Assembly (NCBI GenBank): GCA_032358255.1
Contig: JAULBX010026552.1
Coordinates: 1-45,905 of the forward strand
Length of the DNA: 45,905 bases
Source: Heterotrichella gracilis
Taxonomy: Eukaryota > Sar > Xanthophyceae > Tribonematales > Xanthonemataceae
Direction: 5' to 3'
Shown here: piece after piece, positions 1 to 11,200 of the stretch
Layout of the letters: every line of letters starts with the position of its first letter
How positions within the stretch are numbered: the first letter of the stretch is position 1
Position numbers and translations under genes: made by a program
Notes under the pieces: model-generated
Told to the model about the DNA's origin: nothing
Databases searched by the model: none
What the model saw: the letters and a program-made list of their open reading frames with translations, nothing else

Positions 1-99
1 CCCCCCGTCCAACATGGGCGGCCCCCCCCCCCCCCCCACACACACACTCCCCCCCCCCCCCACAAGGGTATGGCCCCTGCTAGCCACCTGCACCCCCAC
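1..99. repeat. C-rich low-complexity window end with CA microsatellite
   Basis: The first 60 bases are almost entirely C runs with a short CA repeat at about 38-47. On the minus strand the whole stretch lies in the intron that follows exon 2 of the ATP synthase delta gene, whose donor GT is at 99-98. The homopolymers suggest the contig stopped here because the tract could not be assembled through. Confidence 0.7.
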
Positions 100-1078
100 C
101 TCCGCTGTTGAGTCTGCGTGCACAAAGGCGAAGCCCGAGCTAACAAAGTACTTGGTCACGTCCTTGTCCATCTCCCTGTGCACGGTCACCACACCGGGGC
201 GCAGCTCAGCGATGGTGGGCACGTGGCCGGGCATGACGCCAAAGTCACCAGTGGTGGCGGGGAGGAGCACTAGGTCAACCTGAAGGGGAGGGCGGGTGAG
301 GGGGTGGAGGGTCACGGGTGGCTGAGCAGTGATAGGTGCGCTCGGTGGCTACTGGGTGAGGAAGATGGACCAAAATAAATAGGACGGTGTCTGTGGGTGA
401 GCCTGTGCCCATGCACAGCCAAGCACCAAGAATGAAGGTACTTGGCTGAGTGGTACACATCCATGCGATGCATGTGTGGAAGTTTATAACAGCAGACCTA
501 CACTGTGCCCCGCAGTCAGACAACACAGTCCACTACGGGAAGGGTGGCACCCCTGAGGCTCGCGTCATGCATATGCCAACTACCACTTCTCAACTGCAGC
601 TGTCTGCTCGAATTCTAGTCAGACCCTCGTGAAACTGGCTCCTGAAACTGAAACATTGCCGGACAGCTCAACTCCCTTCCAGTTGTTACCCCCAGTGTCC
701 CATGCGTTTCACTGCTACCACATTGCCATGCATATCAAGTGCCCAAGTGCTGATGAGCCCCATCTCCGTCACCGGGTGCCCCATCCCACTCACATCCTCG
801 CGCTGAATCTCAATCTCGTGCGGCAGGTACAAGCTGAAGTTGAGCTTGTCGGGCACCCCTGTGATGTCCCTCGCCTCAACTGGGGGAACCCAGTCTGACT
901 GCACGTTGGGGATGGGCATATTCTTCCCAACAATGTCCTGGAACTTCTTCAAGTAGGCTGCCCTGTTCTCAGCCCCTTCATCTGCCACTGCATCTGCGAG
1001 CCTGGCTGTGCTTGTGCTGATGGCCCGGCTACTTTGGGCTGAGGCCCGCAGCAGCGAGCGGCCTGCAAGCCTCAGCAT
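100..1078 (-). CDS. ATP16: Mitochondrial F1 ATP synthase delta subunit (bacterial epsilon homologue), 3' end missing
   Basis: This subunit sits in the central stalk of mitochondrial F1 and couples rotation to ATP synthesis. Two exons are visible, 1078-794 and 279-100, both joining in phase 0 (95 and 60 codons). The first ~35 residues are rich in Arg, Ala and Ser, as expected of a mitochondrial presequence. The beta-sandwich domain follows: [11 protein letters not shown] near residue 83, then across the junction [26 protein letters not shown] and [14 protein letters not shown]. The two-helix C-terminal domain (about 45 residues) must be encoded beyond the left edge. The ATG at 1078-1076 was chosen because the presequence starts there; an upstream in-frame ATG at 1276 would add an extension without family character. 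It is transcribed divergently from the NT-C2 gene. Identity is secure; only the end is missing. Confidence 0.93.
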
Positions 1079-2022
1079 CTCGGCCTGGCCGGTCCAAGAC
1101 TTGCACAGGAGGCAGCGGGTGGGTTCAACGTACTGCTGGGGGCAGGGTAACCAAGTAAACGTGCGATTCCAGCGGGAATTGGGGTGCTTTAACCTGCTGT
1201 AAAAGTTGTACGCCTGTTTTTCGGGGGAGCAAAGTTGCGGCAATGTTATGGAGGCGAATCGGGGATGAGAAATCACGTGTCAGCGCCAGTTGGGCGAAGG
1301 AACACTGCTGGAGAAGTCCAAGCCTAATTGTCAACTGGCAACTTCACCTAAAGCTCAGCCGTGCTCTTCAACGCGTACTTAGTTGCTGCATATCATGCAA
1401 GCTGTCCTACCGCTGTGTTCAACTAGTGTTTGTTTTCTCCGCACAGTTCGTCCACCCTTGCATCGGGCAAGCAGACTCTGCAACGTTCACGAGGCAATCC
1501 CTGTTTTATGTGGTTCCAGTGTTGCGTCCAATAACTTTATCAAAAGCAATACTTGGGGTACATCAAGGTTTCTACCGAAGCTAGTTGCACCCACAAAGTG
1601 TTGACGTGCGGGGACGCTTGGGCTCGTCCAAGGCTGTTCCAGCCAGGAACTCAACCTTGACTGGATTCTGCCTGCAGGACGTTGTGTAAACGTGTACCCT
1701 TCTGCCTCACATAACATTTCTGGTGAGTAAAATCATGCGTTTGGCGGCCGCTCTGCTCGTGGGTGTGGTGGCAGCCACTTCCGCATGTGCCACCACCCAC
1801 ATGCATGTGGAAGCTGTCGTCTAACCAGTGGCACAGTAGCACTAACTGGACGCTTCGGCTTCTTCACTTCTTGATGTGCCTTTTTGCATGTATTCCAACA
1901 TATTCCCAGTATCCAACCGGTCTTGCCGCTGAAACCGTTCCGTCCCAGAACCCAACACGGTCCGCCCACCACCCACTGAGTTGACCGCTTGGTGCAGGCG
2001 CACCGTTATTTAGGAGTAAACC
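1079..2022. other. Divergent intergenic region (ATP synthase delta / NT-C2 gene)
   Basis: This 944-base spacer must hold both 5' UTRs and promoters. I see no convincing coding sequence: the open frames here have no family pattern and atypical composition. No clear TATA box or repeat stands out. A CATG-rich patch surrounds 1780-1810. Confidence 0.5.
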
Positions 2023-5000
2023 ATGGCGGGCATGCTCAGAAACGTGAAGAACTTCGCCCAGAAGAAGTTGGGCAAGGAGAAGCTGCGTTACCAGTTCGAA
2101 GTCGTGCCCTTGTCCGTTGGTACGCTGGTGCATGCACAGCGCATGCATGCTGTGCTGTTAGTCACCCGCCCACAAGTTTGCACTGCAAAGCAGCCCAGTA
2201 CCCACTTGTCACTGTATGTTGTGCAGGCAACCTACCTGCCGGCATCGAGCAGGTGTCTTTTGTGTGGGAGCGCGGGCTCAAGGTCCAGTACACAGACCCA
2301 TCGCCAGTGGACTCTTCAACCCACACTGCAGAATGGCACCACGTATGCAGACAGGTGCGACCTTGGTGCAACAGCAATCAGCTTGTATTGCCATTTTATA
2401 CAGGTAGCCTGCTACAAGCTATTCCTAAGGAACTTTGACTGGTGCAAGGAATGTGCTAGCAGTGTGCGTTCAATTGCAGGCGAGAGCATTCTCCCTCCGC
2501 TAACCCCTGCCTCCCCCCCTGTGCAGAGCGCCAGCGTGTACCGTGAAGGCTCCAAGCTGGCCCCCAAGAACTACACTTTCAAGGTGCAGGCTGTGGAGCA
2601 GGCCAGGCATGGGGAGAAGCGCACCACGCTTGCACGCGCACAGGTCAACCTGGCGGAGCACTGCGGGGAACAGACCACGGGGCCAACGCGCGTGCAGATC
2701 AAACTCAAGTGCGTACCCAGCATGCGTGAAGCCGGCTGTGCAGGGATTATGAGTACTTCTTTATTATGTGCATGGATTGAACGCTGTACATGAGTGCTTA
2801 TTTATTGCATTAGATTGCTGTTTGTGCCTGCAAACAGCGCTGCGCCCACCAACGTATAATTGTATAGTTTTACCTCTTGAGGACAGGGCTTGACCTTGCT
2901 TCATGCAACCATTTTGGCCCCCATCACGGCAGCGTATTAACCCCCATCCCTCCCTTGCAGGCCTGCTGGCTTACTGGTGGTTGACATCACGGCCACCTGC
3001 CTCAGGCACACATCGCCGGACAGTGATGCAGTGTCAATTTGCAGCGAGCTGTCGGGCTCATTCCGGGCCTCATCAGAGGACGAGCAGGATCTGACAAACT
3101 GTGAGCACCCCCAGCGCAGCAGCCGCAAGCACGCCTCATTCTCCACCCCTGGCCAGCACACTGCCCACACTGGCAAGCATGCAGTGGCATCCCTGCGCAC
3201 TGGATCAGCGCCTGAGCAGCCACAGCCCTCACCTTTCAGTGGTCGGGACCCCTCTCCGCTGCTAGAGTCTGATACCGCCAGTGAGGGTGCAGGGGCTGCT
3301 GCCCCTCTTCCCCGCGGCCACCTCCGCCACGTGTCTGCCCCTGGAGTGCTCAACAAATACCGCCAGCGCTCCTCACTGTCCAGCCCCACCCTTGAGACGG
3401 ACCAAGAGGGAGAGCAGGTGCGCGCGCTAGGGAACGGCGTTACCATGCAGCAGCGTTTGCCCTCCGTCACGCAATTGCACCATCTGATCTGACACCTAGC
3501 TTCGACAGGGTGGTGCGAATGCCTGATGATATCATGTGGTACTTTGATTACATATTGCACGTGCAACCATCTCCCCTGCATTGCATGCCGAGCCCCCCTT
3601 TCTCCCTGCAGGCGGAAGAGCTCGTGGAGCTGCCCCACCAGCACCACCAGGCCTCTGCCCCCTCTTCCGTGCCCCCACCCGCCTCCTCCTCTGCCGCCCC
3701 CACCAATTTTGAGCTGCGCTACACCGCGGATGACGTGGCTGCGGCTGCGGAGGTGCGCACCCCGCCCAGGAGGGGTGAGCAGGAGCTGGACGTGGGACAG
3801 GTGGGGGGCGGGCGCAAGCTAGCAATGGTGGGCTTTAAAGCACAATTGTAATGATGCACAGGATGTATCAGAGGCATTGCAGATGATTACCAGTGCATGC
3901 GGGACAAGCTATTAAGGCCAGTTCATTGGCTGCATGACTTGTTTGGCCTCGTCCATGTTTGGTTGAAAAGCAAAGCGTTTCCTCTAATTCTGCTATGTGG
4001 AAGTCATGTGGATGTTGGCTATCAACATGCAGTTCAAAGTTATGTCTTACGCGACCACAACGGTCTTCTATCACTTTTCAAGTCCCTTTGTGAGCTTTTG
4101 GAAATTGAAAAGAAGACAGGTGAGGTCTATTTAGACAAAGCTTTGGACTTTTTCTTGGTAGCAAAAATCCACCTGACATCCACAAAGTAGATTAGAGGGA
4201 AGAGTTTCACTTAATTGCATGATCTAAGCCATGTTCTGCGTGACCTGGGGGAATTGTTTCGTACCGGTAACCATTCCTCGTTTCCATTCGTCGCAAATTT
4301 TCATACCTCCTCCCATTGCAGTTTGACTCCAGCGATGGGGAGGACGCCTCCTTCCTGTCCCGCGCCACCCGCTGGCTCACCGGCACCAACCCCCCTGACC
4401 ACGACCAGGAGCTGCGCCTGGGCAAGACCGCGCGCGAGCTTGAGCTCATTGAGGATACAGACAGCGTGGAGCAGTTGAGGCGCGTGGCCAGGCAGCTGGT
4501 GGCGGAGCGAGATGGCGCGCTGCTTGCCAAGGGGGAGTACAAGGTGCAGCTGGAGAGCCTGCAGTTTGAGTATGAGGGCCTGGCCACCACCAAGCAGATG
4601 CTGTATGACAGGTGCGCGCACGCAAAGTGGTCGTGTTTCTGAGCGCATGAGTGGGCTGTGGATTTCAGAGCCGACCACCATATATCCTTCATGTTGACTG
4701 CTTTTTGTTGCCTGTCATTCATACACATGATGCCATTGCCCATACGCCACGTCATGCCTGCAGTACTACTACAGTGTAGCAAACGCGCACCGTCCGATCC
4801 CTCCCATCCCCTCTCCTGCAGGCTCAAGGCCGCCGAGGCGCGCCTGGTCCAGCTGTACAGCGACGAGCTTGTGACCTCCCTGGTGCACACCAAGCTGGCG
4901 CTGGCTCAGGAGGAGTACAGGCTGCTGGAGGCGCAGGGCGCGCTGCGCAGGGAGAGGCGCAGGGGGAGGCGGGCGGCGGCCAAGGCGGCGCGCATGGAGG

Positions 5001-5137
5001 GGGAGTGCCAAGCGCTGGCCCAGCGGCTGCAGCAGTACGAGGCTGTGTCCACGCCTGACTGGTCTGCCCTGCGCACCAGCAGCGAGGAGGTGGGGGGCGC
5101 CAAGGGCAGCCAGGGGGAGCTAATCAGGGGGTATTAG
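2023..5137 (+). CDS. NT-C2 (EEIG1/EHBP1-type) domain protein with C-terminal coiled coil
   Basis: Seven exons fit one frame: 2023-2119, 2227-2342, 2527-2708, 2961-3417, 3612-3800, 4322-4611 and 4822-5137, giving about 548 residues. Residues ~20-145 match the NT-C2 pattern (Pfam PF10358): RYQFEVVPLSV, VSFVWERGLKVQ, then YTFKVQAVEQ, RTTLARAQVNLAEH and VQIKLK. A Ser/Pro-rich disordered region follows (~160-345). The end is helical, rich in Leu, Glu and Arg (LVAERDGALLAKGEYKVQL; LAQEEYRLLEAQGALRRERR), and probably forms a coiled coil. In animals and plants NT-C2 proteins tie membranes to the actin cytoskeleton, to small GTPases or to plastid movement (EHBP1, PMI1-like), so a membrane-associated scaffold is a fair inference. 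No transmembrane segment is seen. A UGUAA signal lies ~680 bases after the stop. The domain call is firm; the role is inferred. Confidence 0.85.
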
Positions 5138-5600
5138 AGAGGTGGTGGTGGTCTGGAGTGGTCATCCTCTCTTGGCGGCCACCTTTTGCCAGTAGCCTGC
5201 AGAGAGGGTTCTGCAAGGCTACGGGGATCACCCTATTTTGGGCACGAATGCGTGCACTCGTATCGCCTGTGGCAGAAGGGTGTCACAGAATTGCTCACCA
5301 AACACCTCGTGCTGTGGTAGGCATGTGCTGCTGTAGGTGGATTGTGTAGGTTGTATGGGGTTCCACCATAGCCACACGTTCAGCAAGAGGTTTTCAAACA
5401 TCGGAGTGCAACTGTGCCGTTGTTTTGGTCGCCAACAGTACATCTTGTTTTGCACTTTCCAATCCTTCCATTTAATTTACCATTAGTTTTGTGTTCAATA
5501 AATAGATTTAATTTGTGGCGAGGTATGTTTCGACCTTATAGTTTTTTTCCAAACCTTGTAGTTTCTGTGATGATTTCTGTGAAACCATACAGCCAGGCTT

Positions 5601-5662
5601 GGACTCCCGAGTTGGAGCTCCTGCAATCATTTTGGATTGCAGGAGCTCCCACTCGGAAGTCC
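5601..5662. repeat. 28-bp inverted repeat with 6-base loop
   Basis: The left arm (5601-5628) and the right arm (5635-5662) pair at 26 of 28 positions around the loop ATTTTG. The inner core GGAGCTCCTGCAATC is perfectly paired. It lies ~465 bases after the stop of the NT-C2 gene and ~150 bases before the UGUAA at 5815, so it would fold in that 3' UTR if transcription runs that far. It could be a foldback element remnant, a small-RNA-type hairpin or a 3' processing structure. Confidence 0.85.
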
Positions 5663-5814
5663 GAGCGTGTGGATCCCTTGACATGTCTGTACAGCGTTGT
5701 CACCACAGGCGCTTGTACTACTTTGTGGGCTGGAGCACTGTGTAGAGTGTGGAGTGCCCACTCCACTGTGGATTGACTCGGCCCTAGCAGGGTTTTGGGG
5801 GAAGGATCCGGGAT

Positions 5815-5819
5815 TGTAA
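5815..5819 (+). terminator. UGUAA poly(A) signal candidate (NT-C2 gene)
   Basis: TGTAA is the usual chlorophyte polyadenylation signal. This copy is the clearest one I noted downstream of the NT-C2 gene and upstream of PETM. The distance from the stop (~680 bases) is long, so the assignment is tentative. Confidence 0.4.
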
Positions 5820-6013
5820 AGTAGGGCAATTTGCTTGATCCCTGGGATGATGGATGCCAGCGTGGCAGTTTAAACCGGCCCTAGCCGCAAAAGAGATCTC
5901 AGCCTGGCCGTGCCAAGTGCAACTCCTACAACTTCGACAGGCGCCCTTCTCAGGCTGCTTTTGTGTTTTAAGGATACCTAGTTGTTGCTCGTTTGCCCAT
6001 CACACCTGCTGCA

Positions 6014-7363
6014 ATGGCTTCCGCACTCGCTAGCGTGTCTGTGTCACCCACCGCTGCCTTCTGCGCAGTCAGCTCCACACAGAAACCTCGCACACTGGCC
6101 GTGGCTGGGTTGAGAAGCAGCAATGTCGTGCGCAGGTACAGACTACTCGAGCTGGGCTGGAAAGGGTATAGCTAGCTGGGTTCTACAGGGTGGAACGGGT
6201 GGGAATTTGGCCCAGTTGTGGGCTATAATGGCATTGGGGGGGGGTGGGGGGTAACCAAGGGTTCAGTTAGTCGCATGAGGCGCCAGCGGTGAGAGATGGG
6301 TTGATCGCCTGGGTTCAACGGCGGGTACCTCAGCAACTGTTTCTCAGTCCTCGGGAGATTTGTATAATGCTACTGCCCAAAACCTCCTTTACTCATATGT
6401 TGGCCTTCTGCTGTGTAATCTTGTGCGTCAAATGGCAACCGGCCTCGGGGCCCTTTTCTTATCCTGTTTCTGTTTCTGGGTCTTAAAGTGAGACAGGGGA
6501 GCGTCGTGCGCAATGTGACTTGAAATTGTGGCAACGGTACTTGGGTGGCTGACCAAGATCAACCCTTTTTTCTGTACTAGATGGCAGCCTTTCCTGTGCT
6601 CGCTCTGGGGCAGTGTGGGCTACTTTGTATAAGTGGGAGGGACTGCTGTACACTAGCCCCAGTTCAGCAGTCCATTGTATGTCTTCACTTCCTTTTGACA
6701 GAGGGTGCTGTTTGATGCCAGCGCCCATGTGTGGCTGAGTCTACCTAGGTGGGCTCAGCAAATGAGAGCTTTAAACCCCTGGTTTCTGTACCAACCACTG
6801 CCACCTAGTCCCTTCAGCGCCTGCCTCTCTACCCCCCCAGCTCAGCCCCCCTTGCCCTCCCTCCCAGGACCCCCCTGACCACCGAGCAGAGCTTTGCCTC
6901 CCTGGCCAAGTCTGTGCGCTCCTCCGGCAAGGCCAAGAGCGCCCTGCAGTCCACCGCCAGCATGGAGGTGATGCAGCTGGCTGTGACTGGCGCAGAGATC
7001 AGCACGCCAGCGGCAGTCATGGTGGCACTCACACTGGTGGTACGTACGCCACAGCTGCTGTGGGTGGTGCGGGCCTGACAGTTGTAGTGGCAGCTGAAAG
7101 TTGTAGTGGTGGCCGCTCCTATTGTCTCACGTTGCTGCAAACTTGTTGAAGATATGCAAAACTTCCAAGCACAGGCTGCAGTGTCGAGGTTATCTATATG
7201 GTGATGGACCCAACTGGCTGTGACATGCTCCTTGGAGTGGTACTGGCTACCTGCGCACAGCCCATGCACACCCACTCAACCTGGCCCTATTCTCTTGCAG
7301 GGCCTTGCCATCGGCTTTGTGCTGCTGCGCGTGGAGTCCCTGGTGGAGGAGGGCAAGTTGTAA
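6014..7363 (+). CDS. PETM: Cytochrome b6f complex subunit 7 (PetM), plastid precursor
   Basis: PetM is a single-helix small subunit of the thylakoid cytochrome b6f complex, which passes electrons from plastoquinol to plastocyanin. Three exons, 6014-6135, 6868-7039 and 7301-7363, give 118 residues. The first ~75 form a Ser/Ala/Lys-rich chloroplast transit sequence. The mature part is AEISTPAAVMVALTLV followed by GLAIGFVLLRVESLVEEGKL, with one membrane helix at about residues 86-108 and a short acidic stromal tail. From memory, the C-terminus is nearly identical to Chlamydomonas PetM. The start at 6014 is the first ATG of the transit peptide frame; an in-frame codon at 5993 is not ATG. The first intron is 732 bases long. 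Two UGUAA signals lie 260-280 bases after the stop. The nuclear location and introns confirm a plastid-containing eukaryote. Confidence 0.93.
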
Positions 7364-7624
7364 GCAGCTCCCACTGGGTGGTGGCACCGTGACAGCCAGA
7401 CAGCCGCTGCTGCCGCCTCCGCAACTAGACCACCCGCGTTTTTTTGGCTATAGCTAGGGACGGGTGGCTGCGCAATGGGTGGTGGTATGGAGGGGGAGTG
7501 TGATACCAGTGGCTGGTTGGGGTGGGCCCCGGGTGCGCTAGGCAACTAGTGTTGAGAAGAGACCTTTAGCGTGTATGCCCATGTTTGCTTGCAGCGTAAC
7601 ACGCACAGCACAGGGAGCAGCACT

Positions 7625-7641
7625 TGTAACTTCCACTGTAA
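7625..7641 (+). terminator. Paired UGUAA poly(A) signals of PETM
   Basis: TGTAA occurs at 7625-7629 and again at 7637-7641, about 260 bases after the PETM stop codon. This is a normal 3' UTR length and signal for a chlorophyte gene. Confidence 0.65.
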
Positions 7642-8229
7642 CTTCAGTTCCATTATTTATCAGTCAGTTCTCTTGTAGATCGTGGCAGACAAGCCTGTGT
7701 GGTGCACACCTGTGCGCTGAACAATATGCAAGTGCACTTCTAACGGTAAATATGCCATACTAAGTACACAGCAGGGTAATCAGCACCAGATCGAGCAGAA
7801 GAAATGGCCGAGTCTCAGTGGGGATGGTCGCCTGGTGCAGCTGGTCATTGACCACCAAAATGTGTGCATATGGCTGCTGAGCCAAGGTTGAGCTCAGCCT
7901 TGCCATGTTGATGATCTTCAGAGAAAAAACGGCAAGAAAGCGAACGCAATCACCAGTGCAGATGAGAAAAATAGGGTTCTTGGAATACCGTATTGAAAAT
8001 TGTTGACAGTGTGAAAAACTGGGCCAAACATCAATGCAAACCAAGTGACAGCGCTGCCAGAATGAACACAAGAAAGCAGCTGCAGTCAGCTGGGGCTGCC
8101 AAGCAAGTAACCGGCAGCAATCCCATGGCACTGACAGCATACCCTGTTGGTGAGTGACTGTTTTAGGCCACGCAACCAGCCCTCCAAGACCACCACCCAG
8201 TGGGTGCTTTCCACACCAAAGGGTCCTTG

Positions 8230-8270
8230 CCTGGCTACACAGCCAGGCTCAGCCTGGCTGTGTAGCCAGG
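8230..8270. repeat. Perfect 20-bp palindrome with a one-base centre
   Basis: The arms 8230-8249 and 8251-8270 are exact reverse complements around a single C at 8250. The motif within them is GGCTACACAGCCAGGCT. On the minus strand the palindrome begins 10 bases after the stop of the WD40/coiled-coil gene, so in the mRNA it would make a very stable hairpin directly after the stop codon. Confidence 0.9.
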
Positions 8271-8279
8271 TGGCACCGC

Positions 8280-11200
8280 TCAGCCAAACCCAGCTGCAGC
8301 AATGTGGCGCTCCCGCTCCTGCGGTGCCCTATCACCGCCCCGCCTGGGACTTGAGACACCCACTGGCACCGGGCCCGACACACCAGGCTCTGCCACTGCG
8401 CCTCCCACTGCCTGCCCAACTGCCAGGCCTGTGCTCTCAGCACCCTCCTGCTGCCCTGCTGAAGCTACTGCCCCAGCAATGAAATGCTGCTCAGTTACGT
8501 CCCTACCGGCCGCAGCCTGGTATTGTTGCACACCCCCTGCCTGCCCCCCCTGCACCAGCACTGCTGCCAAGCGCGTGTTGTCCTGGTGCAGTTGCAGCAG
8601 CAACTGGTCCTTGATGGAGGCCACTGTCTTGAGGTGGAGGGTTTCTGCGGGGTGGGCGGGTGGGGGGTAGGGGGTGCACAAGGGGAGCAGGTGGGCACGC
8701 ACTGCGGGGGGGCGGGGCCATGTGCGGGGCGCGTCCAGCGGAAAATAGCCAGCTATTGGCGCCGCGATGTTGGCGATCACCAGCAGCACTGGTGGACCAG
8801 GGATGAGGGTTTATAATTTAGGGTTACGTTCCTCAACCATAGGGACTGCAGGCATTAGTCCGCACATCAATGTTGGCGCCATATGGCCTTCACATAGGCA
8901 ACGTCACATACCTACATGCATTTTTAGCTCAACCCGCGTAGCCACCTGGGATGCAACCCCATGGCATGTACACAACATAGTTCCTCACTCCCTAGCCCCA
9001 CCTGCCAGCACCGCTGCATAGTCCGCTGCCAGCCCCGCCATGAGGCCCTCCCATGCCGCCGCCTGCCGGCCCCCCTCGCCCCGTGCACACGCGCCATCCC
9101 CTCCCGCCACCTGGCGCTGCAGGGCCTTGAGGGCGACCTAGGGGAGGTGAGATTGGCGTCATGTATGTCATGGTATACACCTCGGGACATGACATGCAGG
9201 ATACAAGTAAAACTTCTCGTGACGACATGCACCACAGATTGCTCATGTCATGTAGCCACTAGTGCACAGCAGGGCTGCTTCAATGATCTACCCACTGGTT
9301 GGCAACCCGGAGCACTTGTACACATGACATGTGCCCACTGCTTGACTAAACCCCTTAACTATTACCCCCTGTTTGATGCGGCATGCAGCCTTGCTGCATC
9401 AATGCCTTTCTAACAGCATGTGGGCAGTGGGCTAGCAACAACCAGGGCGTACTCGCATGCATGCGGGTGCCTTTGTGACATGCATGGGGATGCCTTCTGA
9501 GGCCTATTACATGCGGCTCTGCCACATGCATTGACGTAACACCACAGCACACACCCAACGCGCACCTGCAGCTGGTACTTGTCTTCCAATGCCTGCTGCA
9601 GCGCTGCGTGCGCCACGGCCAGCTCCTCGCCGGCCAATGCCGCAGCACTGCCGCCCTCCTCCCCGACACCACTCCCCTTCCTGCCGGCACCAGCGATGTC
9701 CCCTGCCAGCCCCTCCTCCGCCATGTTCCCCCCATCTGCTGCCGGGGCCGCACCATGCAACAATGCAGAAGGGCGCCTGGAGGGTGAGCGGCAGGTGTCC
9801 CAAGGGGGTGATTTGACTGAAGTCCGCCTCTCACGCACTGGCAACCCACTTGGTGAGATGATGCCATGGCTGTGCACTGGTGGTGGTTGCTGCTGCAAGT
9901 CTGCATGTGGCGCAGCGCCTGATGGTGCGCAGTCAGCAGCAGCTTCACTCGCTGACGTGGAGGGAAAGGGGTTGCCATTGGGTAGCCTGCTGCCGGACGA
10001 TGTCATGGGTGGGCAGGCATCCCCCGTGTGATAGCCTTGGGACGGGAGCTTGGTGGAGATGGGAGGAGTGGGGTCTTGAGGGCATGCATCTTCTGATGCT
10101 GGGTTGCCAGGGACCGTGAAGCCTGCTGCTGCTGCTGCTGTGCCTGGTTCCCTGCCTGGGGCCTGGATGTCCACGCAATGCACCCCCAGCTTAACCCCAT
10201 CATCCGACATTTGACCCACCCCGCCATCATGTGGCAATGGGGCCCCACCGATGCTGCTGGTGCTGCTGGAACGACTGGTCGCATGTGTACCGCCTCCTCG
10301 TTGCACCTCCCCATTGTCACCGGTGCCCCCTTGTATGGGCCTACCACCGTATGTGGTCGCAGGCGCTTGGTGGGGTAGCCCTGCCACGCTCAGCTCAACG
10401 CCCCCAGCTCCCGCGTCTGCACCCCCCTCCACAGCAGGACCCATCCCCAGCCCATCCCCAAGTGTGCTGGGATTTTCCATGGCTTGCCCTCCTGCACATC
10501 TGCCCCTCCTTCCTGGTGCTTGGCCAGCTGAGCACAGGCATGTGCATGTGCGGCTGACAGCGCATCCACCGCGCGCTGCAGCTGCCTGTTCTGCCCCGTC
10601 AGCTGTGCTATGTCTGACTGCAGGTCCCGCAGGGCAGCGGCATGGGCGCGGCTGTTCTCCTGCAGCTGGGACCGCAAGTGGTCCTTGGTGGGCGAGTGCC
10701 CACCAGCCTCGCTGTCACTGCTAGTGCTGTCACCCCTGCCCATGGGGTTGCTGGTGCTGTTAGGGGAGGCAGGTGTTGGTTGGAGAAGTGTGGTGTCTGT
10801 GCCTGTGCCCGCAGCAACGCATGGAGGCGCTGCCTCTGTCTGGGTCGCAATGTGCTCATGCTGTACCTCTGGAAGGGGGCATTGCTCACCCCCTGGGTCT
10901 ACACCTGCGCCCTGCTGTGCCTCCAGCTGTGCCAGCAGAACGTCCCGCTCCCTCTGCACCTCACCCACCCTGGCCTTGGCACCCTCCAACTGTTGCCTCA
11001 CAGCATCCAGCTCCACATGCAACCCCTCATCAGCCGCTCTCTCCATCTGCCCCCGCACCGCCTCCAGCTCCTCCGCATGGCGCTCGGACAACCCCCGCTC
11101 CGCCTGCCTGCCTGCGGCCTCCATGGCCTCCAGGGCTGCTGAGTGCTGCTCCCCTTGGCGCTCCAATGCACCCCTTGCCTCAGCCATCTGGCGCTCCGCC

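Larger units (their letters stand above)
5138..6013. other. Intergenic region between the NT-C2 gene and PETM
   Basis: This holds the 3' UTR of the NT-C2 gene, a strong hairpin at 5601-5662, a UGUAA signal at 5815 and the PETM promoter and 5' UTR. It is more AT-rich than the exons, notably at 5440-5580. No open frame here has coding character. Confidence 0.5.
7364..8279. other. Convergent intergenic region (PETM / WD40-coiled-coil gene)
   Basis: The 3' ends of two converging genes meet here. On the PETM side there are two UGUAA signals (7625, 7637). On the other side a perfect palindrome lies 10 bases beyond the minus-strand stop. The middle (7740-8060) is AT-richer and holds no recognisable gene. 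No UGUAA was seen for the minus-strand gene. Confidence 0.5.

Noticed and set aside
1243..1584. 113-codon open frame in the divergent region
   Set aside because: There is no recognisable motif, and it overlaps other frames of equal quality.
9410..10480. Separate gene starting at the ATG at 10480 on the minus strand
   Set aside because: The frame continues into the helical exons at 9137 and 8644 and follows the coiled-coil frame with no spacer, so a frame break within one gene is more likely.
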